Below, piece by piece: positions 33,011-45,839 of a stretch of DNA of 64,000 nt (position 1 is its first letter; every line of letters begins with the position of its first letter). Location: contig JAJEKV010000011.1 of the NCBI GenBank assembly GCA_021234155.1, positions 15,888,441 to 15,952,440 on the forward strand. Direction: 5' to 3'. A program made the translations under genes and the position numbers. Source of the stretch: Isoetes taiwanensis (taxonomy: Eukaryota > Streptophyta > Lycopodiopsida > Isoetales > Isoetaceae). The notes beneath the pieces are model-generated. The model was not told where the DNA came from and searched no databases. It saw only the letters and a program-made list of their open reading frames with translations.

Positions 33011-33998
33011 TATGATTTTTTGGTGAACCTTCAACATGCCCTTTAATGGTCCATCACGGGACATGTGTAATATTAAATCTTCCATCTATTTATGCTAAAA
33101 TGTTTTCCCTTCAAGATTCAGCTGTTCTTGTTAAAATCAACAAATGTGGAGTCAAATTGGAAAACTTTGATCCTTTTGTCTTAACCTTTACACAGGCATT
33201 CTCATTAGTGCTATGTATTGGCTTCAATTCCCATATCATCGTGATTGAATGTGGGAGTAAAAGAACAACTACCTATCCTAGTAGTAATGATTGTACTAGC
33301 CCATTGTATGGGTCCCATGACCTATTGGTCTCCGTGGACGTTAAAAAAACTATTCTATTCTATTCTATTCTTAGTCATGGACCTTTATCCTTTGAATCTT
33401 TTCAATTTTCTTTCTTAGAATGGGATCCACAAATCGATATTGCCAAGCTAGACAATCTTTGTATTGCTTCAACAACTCTTCATGGTTCTTAACTCTATTT
33501 ATTGGAACGAAGACTGCTTCAAAAATCTTTTTGACTTAATTGGCACTTACACTTCGAATATATATTCTCCTTATAGACCTCCTCGATCCTTTACTCAGCT
33601 TGACCTTTGCATGTACATTCTTCTTTCTATTCCCTTCATTGATGTCTTTAGGCAGAAATCTTCTTTATCATTACGATGGTCTGGTTTACCTTCTCAATGC
33701 CACTCTTTCAAAGTGAGGCACTTTTGATACGACTGTTGTAATAAAAATGTTGCAGATCAATCTATCAAAGACTTCAACCAGCAGTTCAGTCAGCAAGGTC
33801 AATCAACAGGTCCACCAGCAATACAAATTAGTTTATGATCTTGAACAATGACAATTCTAAGAGTGTTGGTTTATTGTATCGAAAGATATTACCTTTGCAT
33901 GGATAAATGTAAATGGAAGTTATAAGAGAGTTCAAAGGCAGAGGTTGGAAAGAGAGACACAAAAATTATTGGCATAAGAGACGACACAGGATAAGATT
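33011..33998. other. No gene recognised
   Basis: A 148-codon plus-strand frame (33046-33492) and an overlapping 87-codon frame (33464-33727) have no recognisable domain. A TTCTA/TATTC pentanucleotide run lies at about 33350-33372. The stretch ends at GATTA, the left target duplication of element G. Confidence 0.45.
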
Positions 33999-34003
33999 GA
34001 TTA

Positions 34004-34723
34004 TGTTACAGGTGCTCCCAAGGGCATAGCCGGAATCGGGCCCTTGACGGTCGTCATTGCCGGGCAGTTGTGATTCAATGGGCCGTGTTGACTGTAATCA
34101 GTCTACGGTGACGGGATGCGGGGTAAATGGTATTAATGGCTAGCGGCGGGTAATGGTTCGCTAGGGGGCACTAATATTGTTAAATATTAGTGCGGCAAGA
34201 GCTAGCAGGGATTACCGGGGCACATGACCTGTAGACCTGCAGGATTAACATTAGACATTAATGTTAATGTAGGTTGTATAGGCCCTAGGGGCCAATGTCA
34301 TTTAAATGTTAAGTTTAAATGTTAGCTATGGTTTTAAGGTTATTTAAAAGTTACACGTGGCGTTAAATGGTTGGATGGGTCTTTCAAGTCTGATATGAAA
34401 TCAGAGAAATGGGTTCGTGCATGAATCCGGCCTGCCAGATCTCTAAGAGATGCTGTAGAGCATGGATTCGGGCCATGTGAAGGGCTGATCTGGCCGGTTT
34501 TGGTCTGCCAGAACTGCTTGTGAACTCAAAGATGGGTTCTATAAAGCCTGGGAGTTGGATTTGAGCATAGAGAGAAATCGGAGGCAGCAACCTTGAAGCC
34601 GATTTCTGATATAATGCTTGGAGACTTGATCCAAGAATTAAGCTTTGAGTTCGGAATTGGATTCCGAAGTTGCTGTTATGTTCCCAAGGCAGTTTGATTC
34701 TGCCAAGAACGGGATCAGTTTTG
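34004..34723 (+). repeat. LTR1 of element G (3' half deleted)
   Basis: Close match to LTR3 up to GATCAGTTTTG, where it jumps to internal sequence at GGCAAAACTAATCC; the join lies within a few bases. A 28-bp gap near 34050 relative to LTR3 is the main other difference. Confidence 0.85.
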
Positions 34724-34725
34724 AA

Positions 34726-36188
34726 GGCAAAACTAATCCAGTTGCCGATACATTACCAAGGGTTAAGCATATAAATGCCTTGATGACTTTGGCAAGTGAT
34801 CTTATACAAGGGATCGAGGATGCATATCCTGAGGATCAGTAAGATCCGGCGATGGTCAAGCTCGGGGAGCTGTGGACTGAGCAAGAGGGTTTGCATTCGA
34901 CAAGGGAAGGATCTATGTTCCTTCGAGTGGGGACCTTAGGAAATCGATTCTACGCGAGCACCATGATACTCCACAGCTGGGCATGGAGATGAATGGAAGA
35001 CGTATGAGTTGGGAAAAAGGTTCTACGACTCGCCAGAGTTGCAAGATCAAGGCAAGGACTTGGTAAGTCACTGCTTGGTGTGTCAAGCGGTGAAGGCGGA
35101 TCATGGGAAAACTTTGGGATTGTTATAACCTCTCCCTATATCAAATGAACGCTGGGTAAGCGTGAGTATGGACTTTATAGTCGCATTGTCTAGAACTGCT
35201 AGATAACATACTCGGATTTTTGGTAATAGTGGATCAGTTAGTTAACCAAGTATGCTAAGTTTATAGCATTGAAAAGGGAGGCTACGGGGCATGACGTAGC
35301 AGTGCATATTCCCTTGTCCATTGTAAGTGATCGAGACACTAAGTTCACGGGTCACTTCTGGAGGGATCTCATGAAAAGATTGAGGATCCGATTATACATG
35401 AGTGGTGGAAATCATCCACGAACGGGTGGGCAAACTGAGCGTACAAACATGATCCGGGAGGACATGTTGCGAAGTTTTGTCCCCGAAAAGCAGTCTAGAT
35501 GGGACGAGTATTTATCCTACCTAGAGCTCGCTTATAATAATAGCCTTCACAAGGGGATTCGGATGACTCTCTTTGTGGCTATGATGGGCCGAAACCCAAG
35601 GGCTTATTCTGGTATGCCTAAGTACCTTAGAACCGAAGTTGCAGTATACATGCTGCATGATGCAATCCTGCGGCAGTGCAAGCAAGTATTGCGAAAAGCT
35701 CAATATAGGGCACGAAAGGTCGCTGTCGGCATAGACGAGATGTCTCTTATGCGAAAGCTGATCACGTTACTTACGGATCGTTTATCTTTCGGCATTAAGC
35801 ATCGGGTGCCTAAACTTACTCCGCGGTATGCTGGATCTTTTAGGGTGCTAAAAGGATCGGGGAAACAGCGTACGAGTTGAACTTACTACAGGAAGTAGGG
35901 ATCCATCCTGTGTTACATGTAAGTCAGCAGGAAGAGGGTTTGTGGGATACCGCTAATGTGGTTAGTCCGTAAAAAATATACCGATCGCCTTAAACTCCTC
36001 TATGCTTGCAAATGTCTTTTAGATAAAAGAGTTCGGCAACTGCACAATAGGGATGTGGTAGAACATCGGGTTCAGTGGCAGGACCAGTCTCCTGAGGATG
36101 CCACCAGGGAGACGAAGGAATTTGTGCAGCAGTTTCCCTCATCTAAGGGATCAACCTTGAGGGCAAGGTCCAAAAGGAGGGGGAGGAA
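34726..36188 (+). pseudogene. Element G, first internal copy: RNase H end and integrase
   Basis: Starts at GKTNPVADTLPRV (RNase H/connection end). Integrase core follows with SDRDTKFTGHFWRDL and NHPRTGGQTERTN (catalytic Asp and Glu contexts), then YLELAYNNSLHKGIRM and PRYAGSFRVLKG. The upstream integrase part holds stops and shifts (35130-35265). A longest intact frame spans 35269-35880. It ends in AAAAGGAGGGGGAGGAA, the polypurine tract before LTR2. Confidence 0.85.
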
Positions 36189-37552
36189 TGTTACAGGTGC
36201 TCCCAAGGGCATAGGCGAATCGGGCCCCCTTGACGGGCGCCCATGAGCACAGGGGTACTTGTTGGTCGCCATTGCCGCGGTTGTGATTCAATGGGCGTGT
36301 TGACCGTATGTCGGTCACGTGGATTCGGATGCGGGTAAATGGTATTAATGGCTAGCGGCGGGTAATGGTTCGGCTAGGGGCACTAATATTGTTAAATATT
36401 AGTGCGGCAAGAGCTAGCGGGGATTACCGGGGCACATGACCAGAGACTGCGGGATTAACATTAGACATTAATGTTAATGTAGGTTGTATAGGCCCTAGGG
36501 GCCAATGTCATTTAAATGTTAAGTTTAAATGTTAGCTATGGTTTTAAGGTTATTTAAAAGTTACACGTGGCGTTAAATGGTTGGATCGTCTTTCAAGTCC
36601 GATATGAAATCGGAGAAATGGGTTCGTGCATGAATCCGGCTGCCAGATCTCTAAGAGATTTGTAGAGCATGGATTCGGGCCATGTGAAGGGCTGATCTGG
36701 CGGTTTTGGTCCGCCCGAACCGCCAGAACTCAAAGATGGGTTCTATAAAGTCCGGGAGTCGGATTTGAGCATAGAGAGAAATCGGAGGCGGACAACCTTG
36801 AAGCCGATTTCATATAATGCTTGGAGACTTGATCCAAGAATTAAGCTTTGAGTTCGAATTGGATTCGAAGTTCTTTTATGTTCCCAAGGCGGTTTGATTA
36901 CGCCAAGAACGGGATCGTTTTGGACCCATAGGGTTCGGATTGGCGGCAAGGCCGGGATTGATCTCGATTGATCGTGGGCTTGGCCCACGGGTCGAATTAG
37001 CAGCCCTAAAGGCGTGTTTGGGATCCTAAGGCAGTTTTATACTATCAAGGATTGAATTGGGAAGGAATCAACCCAAGGGATACTTGTAAGAATTCGCATT
37101 GTTTGGGAATTGCCGCCAAGGGCCGACCAAGGCTTGGGCCTTGAGGTTTCGAGATCACGGCCGTGGGTGTGAATGATCCACGGCGGTTTGATACTGCCCA
37201 AGGCCGATCGAGTGAAGTATCCGGTAGTGTGGCTTTAAAGCGCCTCGCACGTCGAGAATCGAACGGCGCTAGAACCATAAGGTTTGATTGCGGCCAAAGG
37301 TCGGGTCGGTAAATCCGGCCATAGAGCGGTTGGTTACTAGCGTAAAGATCGGACAAAGCATAAGCATCCGGAAAGGTGTTGAACTCGGGGGATTCTCTAC
37401 GGAATCCGGGCTTGTGGGGAGCAATCTCAGTAGCAACAAGCCGATAAGACTAAGCGCGGGATCCGGGATCCATGGTGTGGGTGGTAGCTAGTCGGGCGTC
37501 AACACGCAACGGCGGGGATTGTTTCTAAGGAAAAATTTTTGCCGTGGTAACA
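36189..37552 (+). repeat. LTR2 of element G (middle, CAG/CTG-poor)
   Basis: Serves as 3' LTR of the first unit and 5' LTR of the second. Compared with LTR3 it has many small differences, nearly all where LTR3 has CAG or CTG: about a dozen such trinucleotides here against more than fifty in LTR3 by hand count. LTR1 agrees with LTR3 at these places. Confidence 0.88.
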
Positions 37553-37554
37553 AA

Positions 37555-37572
37555 GGGTATCGTGAGCTGTGG
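37555..37572 (+). other. Primer-binding site of element G
   Basis: GGGTATCGTGAGC two bases after LTR2 resembles TGGTATCAGAGC, the usual initiator-Met tRNA site; the CAG to CGT-type change again falls on a CAG. Confidence 0.6.
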
Positions 37573-37626
37573 TCTTTGTGGTCGTGAATCTAGTTTTAAG
37601 GGAAAACCTAGATTTAATAGCGCAGA

Positions 37627-38253
37627 ATGGACGAGAAAGGTTCAGTCTTCCGCACCACTTGGGAAGTGGAGAAGCGTGAACCCGAGAGCGTTTCGATTCG
37701 GGAGCTGGCTAAAAACCTAGCATGTCTTCAAGGGAAGATGGCGTCCATTGAACACGAAGTCAATAAGTTAGTTACTAAGCAATGTGGATTAATTGCTGAA
37801 GTACTGGAAGAAGATACCAAGGGTATTTCTTCACAAGTTCCTTCACAGGGAAATTTTGACTGCTTGAATGAACTTCTGGCTTATCGTCAGTTGCATAGCT
37901 TGCAACGAACTGGGGAATTGAGAACCTATGAGCAAGAGCTTCGGAAGCTGCTTGCAATTGTTCAGCCTCTGGATGACGAAAGTCAGGTTTTTTATTTTAT
38001 GCGGGGCATAAATGATACTGCACTTAAAATGAAGCTTAAAAGGCTGCATCCGAAGGATTTGGATACAACAGTATTTTATGCTTGCATATGCAGCCAACCA
38101 AGCAGAAGGTCTAGTGTAAAAGACGAAGAACAACCGGGTTGTTCGAGTAGTTCTCAACCAAGACAGGATGGTATTAACGGGGTTAATATGGATAAACCTT
38201 GTCTAGGTTGTGGGAAAAGAGGACATGATGTATGGATTTGTCCTAACATTTAA
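37627..38253 (+). pseudogene. Element G Gag-like protein
   Basis: A 208-codon frame with an N-terminal helical region, a shortened retrotransposon-Gag segment (ELRTYEQELRKLLAIVQPLD; ESQVFYFMRGINDTALKMKL) and a C-terminal zinc knuckle CLGCGKRGHDVWIC (CX2CX4HX4C). This would be the capsid/nucleocapsid protein. Typical Ty3 Gag proteins are longer, and the missing middle suggests an internal deletion. The knuckle ends with a stop after ICPNI, where pol would normally continue, so it is scored as a remnant. Confidence 0.7.
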
Positions 38254-38915
38254 TCAAGATACCTTAGGGGCTTGATGGGGAACTATAGTAATGTTCTCGA
38301 AAAGCTAATAGCAAAATTTGTTTTTTTTTTATTTATTTAGATAAATTTCTTTTATTACTTGTAGGTACAAGTAATGGACAGTTGGGAAAACTGTTGGATG
38401 TAAGAATTAGTTCAAGCAACTATACTAAGGTATGTTTTTTTTATACATATTTCAATTCTTAGGTTATAATGCAATTATAATTTGCGTAAATATGTTGTGG
38501 TAATGTACCAAAACTTACAAGATGGGAAAGATATTGGAATATCTTAACATTCTTAAAATTAATTCTAGTACGCACCTAGTTAAGGTCGTATGAAAAAGGA
38601 TTAGAATCATAGGAATTTTGGCTAAGTGACGGGGTCGACTTAGTGAACCAAATTCTTATGAGGAATTAGATAATGCTATCTAAGGGAAAGTTGCATGTTC
38701 AACTTTTCGAGGTAAATGTAGGGCATACTCCCAATGACTAGAAATTAGTCACGATTAAGGGATAAAACCAACTCATGGTTTAATCCATGCAAGTGCCTCG
38801 GGCAATTTAAGAGCATTTGCGAACAATGCAATTGGGAATTGCATATAAGAATATACTTCTTTCTTGATACCATAATGATATGGTTGGGTCTTGTAATTCT
38901 AAGGATGTGAACATT
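38254..38915. other. Element G internal, non-coding as it stands
   Basis: The interval where protease would be expected. A/T-rich, no DTG or DSG active-site motif in a convincing frame, so the protease appears lost. Confidence 0.5.
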
Positions 38916-39795
38916 GAACTATGTTCAGATGTACATCAAGAATTACGAAATCTTTTGGAAAGATTAAAGACGTATTCCCAGAAGACGTTGAGCATAAAAT
39001 TACGCTTGAACCAGGGGTCAAGCTAATGGTACGTGCTCCATATCGTCTTCGTCCTCTAGAACTTGAAGAGGTTAAAACTCAAGCGAGAGAATTGTTAAGC
39101 AAAGGTTTTCTACGGCCAAGTAAAATACCTTTTGCGAGCCTTGTTTTGCTATGCGGATGTGCATAGATTACTCGGGTTGATGATATTTTGAATTTTATTG
39201 GGGGTACTAAATGGTTTACCAAAATCGACCTCCGTAATAAATATCACCAAATCCCGTTAAGGTACAAGTAGTAGAGCAATGGATTCCGCTGGAAAACGTA
39301 CTACTGTAAAATTGTACCTAGATTCTCTAAGAATTGTTGCTCCTCTCACCGATCTTTGGGAAAAGATCACGATTTTGTGAGGGGGAGAGAGCAGCAAGAG
39401 GCGTTTCAGCGCGTTAAGGATTTGCTAGTGAGCAGTCCTGTGCTAGAAGTGCCGGAATTGAATTAGACATTTGAGGTCAATACTGATGCTTGTGGTCAAG
39501 CGTTAGGGGCAGTACTAATGCAGCAGGGTCACATAGTGGCTTATAAAAAGTCGAAAACTAAGTCCTGCGGAAAGAAATTATGCAATTTATGAGCAAGAGT
39601 TATTAGCATTGTACATGCGTTAAGGTCGTGGAGGCACTACTTACGTAGTGGGACGAACCAAGAGCCACGCAAGTTTATCGTCGATATTGACTATAAACCT
39701 GGGATTCTTGCAAAGTCGAGCCGAAATTAGCCCGAGACAGGCGAGATGGCTAGACTTCCTCCACGAGTTCTGGTTTTCTAATGAGCATACGTCGG
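38916..39795 (+). pseudogene. Element G RT (palm deleted) and RNase H
   Basis: RT finger sequence is clear (VFPEDVEHKITLEPG; APYRLRPLELEEVKTQAREL), followed after shifts by FTKIDLRNKYHQIPL. The catalytic YxDD region is missing. RNase H resumes with EAFQRVKDLLVSSPVLEVPE, NTDACGQALGAVLMQQ and HALRSWRHYL, then DIDYKPGILAKSS. Without YxDD it cannot reverse transcribe. Confidence 0.82.
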
Positions 39796-39796
39796 G

Positions 39797-41190
39797 CAAA
39801 ACTAATCCAGTTGCCGATACATTACCAAGGGTTAAGCATATAAATGCCTTGATGACTTTGGCAAGTGATCTTATACAAGGGATCGAGGATGCATATCCTG
39901 AGGATCAGTAAGATCTGGCGATGGTCAAGCTCGGGGAGCTGTGGACTGAGCAAGAGGGTTTGCATTCGACAAGGGAAGGATCTATGTTCCTTCGAGTGGG
40001 GACCTTAGGAAATCGATTCTACGCGAGCACCATGATACTCCACAGCTGGGCATGGAGGTGAATGGAAGACGTATGAGTTGGGAAAAAGGTTCTACGACTC
40101 GCCAGAGTTGCAAGATCAAGGCAAGGACTTGGTAAGTCACTGCTTGGTGTGTCAAGCGGTGAAGGCGGATCATGGGTAAGCGTGAGTATGGACTTTATAG
40201 TCGCATTATCTAGAACTGCTAGATAACATACTCGGATTTTTGGTAATAGTGGATCAGTTAGTTAACCAAGTATGCTAAGTTTATAGCATTGAAAAGGGAG
40301 GCTACGGGGCATGACGTAGCAGTGCATATTCCCTTGTCCATTGTAAGTGATCGAGACACTAAGTTCACGGGTCACTTCTGGAGGGATCTCATGAAAAGAT
40401 TGAGGATCCGATTATACATGAGTGGTGGAAATCATCCACGAACGGGTGGGCAAACTGAGCGTACAAACATGATCCGGGAGGACATGTTGCGAAGTTTTGT
40501 CCCCGAAAAGCAGTCTAGATGGGACGAGTATTTATCCTACCTAGAGCTCGCTTATAATAATAGCCTTCACAAGGGGATTCGGATGACTCTCTTTGTGGCT
40601 ATGATGGGCCGAAACCCAAGGGCTTATTCTGGTATGCCTAAGTACCTTAGAACCGAAGTTGCAGTATACATGCTGCATGATGCAATCCTGCGGCAGTGCA
40701 AGCAAGTATTGCGAAAAGCTCAATATAGGGCACGAGCGTCTGCTAATCAGCATAGACGAGATGTCTCTTATGCGAAAGCTGATCACGTTACTTACGGATC
40801 GTTTATCTTTCGGCATTAAGCATCGGGTGCCTAAACTTACTCCGCGGTATGCTGGATCTTTTAGGGTGCTAAAAGGATCGGGGAAACAGCGTACGAGTTG
40901 AACTTACTACAGGAAGTAGGGATCCATCCTGTGTTACATGTAAGTCAGCTGAAGAGGGTTATGCTGGATACCGCTAATGTGGTTAGTCCGTAAAGTATAC
41001 CGATCGTCTTAAACTCCTCTGTAACGCCAGAACGTCTTTTAGATAAAAGAGTTCGGCAGCTGCACAATAGGGATGTGGTAGAACATCGGGTTCAGTGGCA
41101 GGACCAGTCTCCTGAGGATGCCACCAGGGAGACGAAGGAATTTGTGCAGCAGTTTCCCTCATCTAAGGGATCAACCTTGAGGGCAAGGTC
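39797..41190 (+). pseudogene. Element G, second internal copy: integrase
   Basis: Homologous to 34726-36188 and nearly identical over long runs. It differs by a ~49-bp deletion near 40177 and by patches such as GCGTCTGCTAATCAGCATAG against the other copy's altered version. The longest frame is 40289-40819 (SDRDTKFTGHFW; GGQTERTN). Confidence 0.85.
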
Positions 41191-41208
41191 CAAAAGGAGG
41201 GGGAGGAA

Positions 41209-42590
41209 TGTTACAGGTGCTCCCAAGGGCATAGCCGGAATCGGGCCCTTGACGGACGTCCATGAGCACAGGGGTACTGTTGGTCGCCATTGCCGGGCAG
41301 TTGTGATTCAATGGGCCGTGTTGACTGTAATCAGTCTACGGTGACGGGATGCGGGGTAAATGGTATTAATGGCTAGCGGCGGGTAATGGTTCGCTAGGGG
41401 GCACTAATATTGTTAAATATTAGTGCGGCAAGAGCTAGCAGGGATTACCGGGGCACATGACCTGTAGACCTGCAGGATTAACATTAGACATTAATGTTAA
41501 TGTAGGTTGTATAGGCCCTAGGGGCCAATGTCATTTAAATGTTAAGTTTAAATGTTAGCTATGGTTTTAAGGTTATTTAAAAGTTACACGTGGCGTTAAA
41601 TGGTTGGATGGGTCTTTCAAGTCTGATATGAAATCAGAGAAATGGGTTCGTGCATGAATCCGGCCTGCCAGATCTCTAAGAGATGCTGTAGAGCATGGAT
41701 TCGGGCCATGTGAAGGGCTGATCTGGCCGGTTTTGCTCTGCCAGAACTGCTTGTGAACTCAAAGATGGGTTCTATAAAGCCTGGGAGTCGGATTTGAGCA
41801 TAGAGAGAAATCGGAGGCAGCAACCTTGAAGCCGATTTCTGATATAATGCTTGGAGACTTGATCCAAGAATTAAGCTTTGAGTTCGGAATTGGATTCCGA
41901 AGTTGCTGTTATGTTCCCAAGGCAGTTTGATTCTGCCAAGAACGGGATCAGTTTTGGACCCATAGGGTCGGATTGGCAGCCCAAGGCTGGGATTGATCTC
42001 TGATTGATCGTGGCTTGGCCCACAGGGTCGAATTAGCAGCCTAAAGCTGTGTTTGGGATCCTAAGGCAGTTTTATACTATCAAGGATTGAATTGGGAAGG
42101 AATCAACCCAAGGGGATACTTGTAAGAATTCGCATTGCTGGGGAATTGCTGCCAGTGGCCAGACCAAGGCTTGGGCCTTGAGGTCGAGATCACAGCCAGG
42201 GGCTGTGTGAATGATCACGGAGCAGTTTGATACTGCCCAAGGCCGATCAGAGAGTGAAGTATCTGGTAGTGTGGCTTTAAAGCGGTCTCGTACTGTCAGG
42301 AGTCGAACCAGCGCTAGAACCATAAGGTTTGATTGCAGCCAAGGGCTGTGTAAACGGTCATAGAGCAGTTGGTTACTGCGAAAGATCGGACAGGGCGAAG
42401 CATCTGGAAAGGTGTTGAACTCTTGGGGATTCTCTACAGGAATCCGGGCTTGTGGGAGCAATCTCGTAGCAACAAGCCGATAAGACTAGCGCGGGGGATC
42501 TGGGATCCATGGTGTGGGTGGTAGCTAGTCGGCGTCAACACGCGGGCAGGGATTGTTTCTAAGGAAAAATTTTTGCCGTGTAACATAACA
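41209..42590 (+). repeat. LTR3 of element G
   Basis: 1,382 bp, starts TGTTACAGG directly after the polypurine tract AAAAGGAGGGGGAGGAA and ends GTAACATAACA before the GATTA duplication. The last five bases look like a small duplication relative to LTR2. Confidence 0.88.
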
Positions 42591-42595
42591 GATTA

Positions 42596-43535
42596 ATACA
42601 AATAGTTGTACCACATAAGTGTTAAAAGTGTTGCCAAATCATGAGAAGATTCAAGCCAAAGGAAAAGCACCTTTGATCTCTTCTAACAGTAAAGCAAACG
42701 ATCTGCATGATACTCTTAATCAGATCATCATGGATGCTAAAGGATTGAATAACAGGAAAACCATTTCTTTGCTTGATTATTCAATCAATCATAAAAATAA
42801 GTGACTCATTAAGCAAGAAAAACCAATACAACTCAAAAAACATGAAGTCCATAATATGTAACACAATAATAGGGGTTTTTTTTTGTTTGTATTTTTGTAC
42901 AGTGTTTGCTATGGTTTTTATATGATTTGATAGGCATATTGCACAAGGCATACTAATCAGTATTTCTAGAGTGCATGTTGTATTCTGTTATTTGAACGAC
43001 GTGTTATCTATGATTTTGCTATGATTTTGCATTGTATAATTTTTTCTTAAAAAATAATTAATTTCATAATTCCAAAAAAGGACATGCAAGCATCGGGGTA
43101 CATTATTTTAGGGTTCCTAACTGGATTTGCATTTGATTTTGAGAGCACAGTGTCTTGAATACGAACCAGATGTCTGTAACACGCCCAGAACATAGCATAT
43201 TATTTGGGCTGTAAGCTGGATTTACAGGCATGTTATTTAGGGTTTAAGTCGCATTTTTGTTTTTTATGTTTTTTTTTAAGAACGTGATTTACTTCATATT
43301 ATACACTCAAAATATTACAAAGGACTTCCAGAAGTAAGAAATGTCCCAGAAGCATCAATCACTTTTAGATGATCACTCCCTATTGGAATTTTAGTTTTTT
43401 ATGTTTTGCAATATTAGGTTTTGCTTTTCCAAAAGTGGAGGCCATGCTGCCTCCCGCTTGCCAGAGTACCGGATTTGCATTTGATTTTTACGCCCACAAC
43501 ACGCTTTGTTATTGGGTCTATAAGTTGGATTCCTA

Positions 43536-43576
<41 letters not shown>

Positions 43577-45724
43577 ATAGGTTTGCTTCTTCAAAAATGG
43601 AGGCCATGCTGCTCCCGTTTGCCAGAGTTCATTTGCAGATGCTAGTTGCCCTTCCTGAAGCAGTGAATAAGGTTGCTACTGCATGCTCAGGCATTTGCAT
43701 AGACCCTGACAGTCACCAACTTGCCACGATTTGAGGCTATTAGAAGATAAGTTATCTGTAACAATTAATTTGAAGCCTTTTACGTCCGACAATTAAGTTG
43801 AAGCACACAATGGTATGAAATTGCTACTTAGAGATGACCTTTGTTGGATGGTTCAATTTATAGGGAGCATCCTATTCTTCTTGGCAGTTGGCAAGCATGC
43901 AGTGTTGGGCTTTTGTGTGTTTGAAGCTCCTTTAGTAAAGGAAAAAGCATGGTTATGAATGTCGCTTTGTTCAACTATGGTGCAAGGGATGGAAAACAAT
44001 TGAAGAAGAGGCAGAGATGGATTCTATTGCGGATCTTCCACACTGATTGTGCTGGAAAAAATTGATTCAACGGGAAACCTTGGACTCTGTTAAAACCCAT
44101 AGAACCAATTTGAGTGTACATAGATTCAAAACAGTCCTGCAAAGCCAGCACCAAAAACTATTTCTATATAGTCAGGAACATGTTATATAACTCAGCATAT
44201 TGGAGCACTTGAATCATAATTTCAATAATTGATTTAATTGTAATGGTGATGAATTCATATGTTTGAGATGGTTAGTTAGAAGTTAAGATTTTGTTGCTCT
44301 TGTTAAGGCCCTAAGGGCCCAATTTTTTTTCCAATATAACAACCAACACATATTATTAACATTACTTAACATAAATCATTACATCCAACACGTTTAAAAT
44401 AAAAATCCCCTGAAACCCCCTTTCTTTGGGTGCATATTTAGGGGGGGGGGGGTGACGAGAGCAAACGAGGAGCCTCTAAAAATTATATAATACGTACAAA
44501 ATTACCATCATGTAGTACATTGCCTCAAACCTTATAGTATTTTGAAAACCTCGTTATAGAGTATACCAAAACTTGTATAAGCATATTCCACAAACGAGGA
44601 TCGCTATCCACGGTCTAGATCGAGAAATAAAAGGCAAATATGCCCATCCGACCGGTCTTGATGCCCGAAGTCACCCCTCATGTGAATATGCATTCAAACT
44701 AAGAAAAACCAATACAACTAAAAAATGAAGCGGATGTCTAGCCATAATACTTTGAAGGATAATATGACCTTTAAAATCATTGTTTCTGCACCAAACATAT
44801 TGCAGATGATGTTCCTGCTCCTGCTCCTCCTACAATGCATGTTTCAAATATTGCAATCATTGAAAAATATCCTCCTTCAAATAAAAATGTAAGTACTGAT
44901 GCTGATCCATCTGATAAAGATCATACTGGTCCTTTTGATCCTGGACAAAAAAAGGATTAATTTCTCAAATCAATTTCAGGTACTTGATAACCTTAATGTT
45001 GATCTAGATATTGATTTAATGTTGAGCAACCATCCTCTTCTCCTTACTAGATAATGTGCTATTGCCAGTGCTGTAAGTGACCCCTTGATTCCTCAAAATA
45101 GTCTTGTTGACCTTACTCATCTGCCTCATTCTTGCCATGTCTCTCCAAAACATATCAATTGGCTTCTTTGCAAGAAGGTTTAATGCAGTCTGTTCATATC
45201 AATACATAAGACTGCAACATTCACAGAAATATAGTTTAATATATCCATTGATTTGTATAATGTTCTAAAGTATGTTCCTTCTAATGTATTGTCCAATGTC
45301 TGCAGGATGCGGGATGGGGTCAAATGCACTTTTCCACCTCAGCATATGATTCCTGAACTATTGCTTGTAAGTCAATATATAAGGCAGAATACAAATGTCT
45401 CAGACAACACTTCAAAGAGGAATTGAACCCCCTGCGCCACTGTGCAGCACCATCATAACAGCAAGAAGTCATATCTATTCTGCCAAGCAACTGTCCAACG
45501 ACCTGCAGGGGTCGCATGTTCTTCCCGGAATCACTTGGATGGTGTGTGCAAAGGAGTAAGATGAATAAGGCAATTTCAATCAGATTAGATAAGTGCTTTT
45601 CTCATCACATATCCACAACAGAAGGCACCATCGGACATCCAACAGATCTTAGAAATTATCCAATAGTTGCATGAATAGATGCATTTAAATATCTCGTTTA
45701 TAGAACGGGTCCATGCTTTATCCT
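42596..45724. other. Intergenic; possible unidentified coding relics
   Basis: Contains homopolymer runs (T-run at ~43540-43572, G-run at ~44440-44452) and two related short segments at ~43430-43470 and ~43590-43630 (AAATGGAGGCCATGCTGC). Two stretches read like decayed protein: 44795-44960 (frame with DDVPAPAPPTMHVSNIAIIE and DADPSDKDHTGPFDPGQKKD) and 44985-45180 (DLDIDLMLSNHPLLLT; DPLIPQNSLVDLTHLPHSC). I recognise neither. Confidence 0.35.
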
Positions 45725-45839
45725 GCACAATCCAGGGATAGGTTCTATACGTACAAAATTAAAATTCCTGACGTATAAAGTAAAAAAATACGTATTTTTT
45801 AATAAAATACGTATTTAACGTATAAAAACCTCGCCGGCC

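Larger units (their letters stand above)
34004..42590 (+). mobile_element. Element G: Ty3 retrotransposon in LTR-int-LTR-int-LTR array
   Basis: Three LTR copies (TGTTAC...TAACA) with two internal regions between them: partial LTR1 (34004-34723), integrase region (34726-36188), LTR2 (36189-37552), gag to integrase (37553-41208) and LTR3 (41209-42590). A single GATTA duplication brackets the whole array (33999-34003 and 42591-42595), so it is one insertion later expanded by unequal recombination through the LTRs. The RT palm is deleted and the other domains are broken, so it is not autonomous. Confidence 0.88.

Noticed and set aside
33046-33492. 148-codon frame as a host gene
   Set aside because: No recognised domain, biased A/T-rich composition, includes a TATTC microsatellite run; no splice or promoter support.
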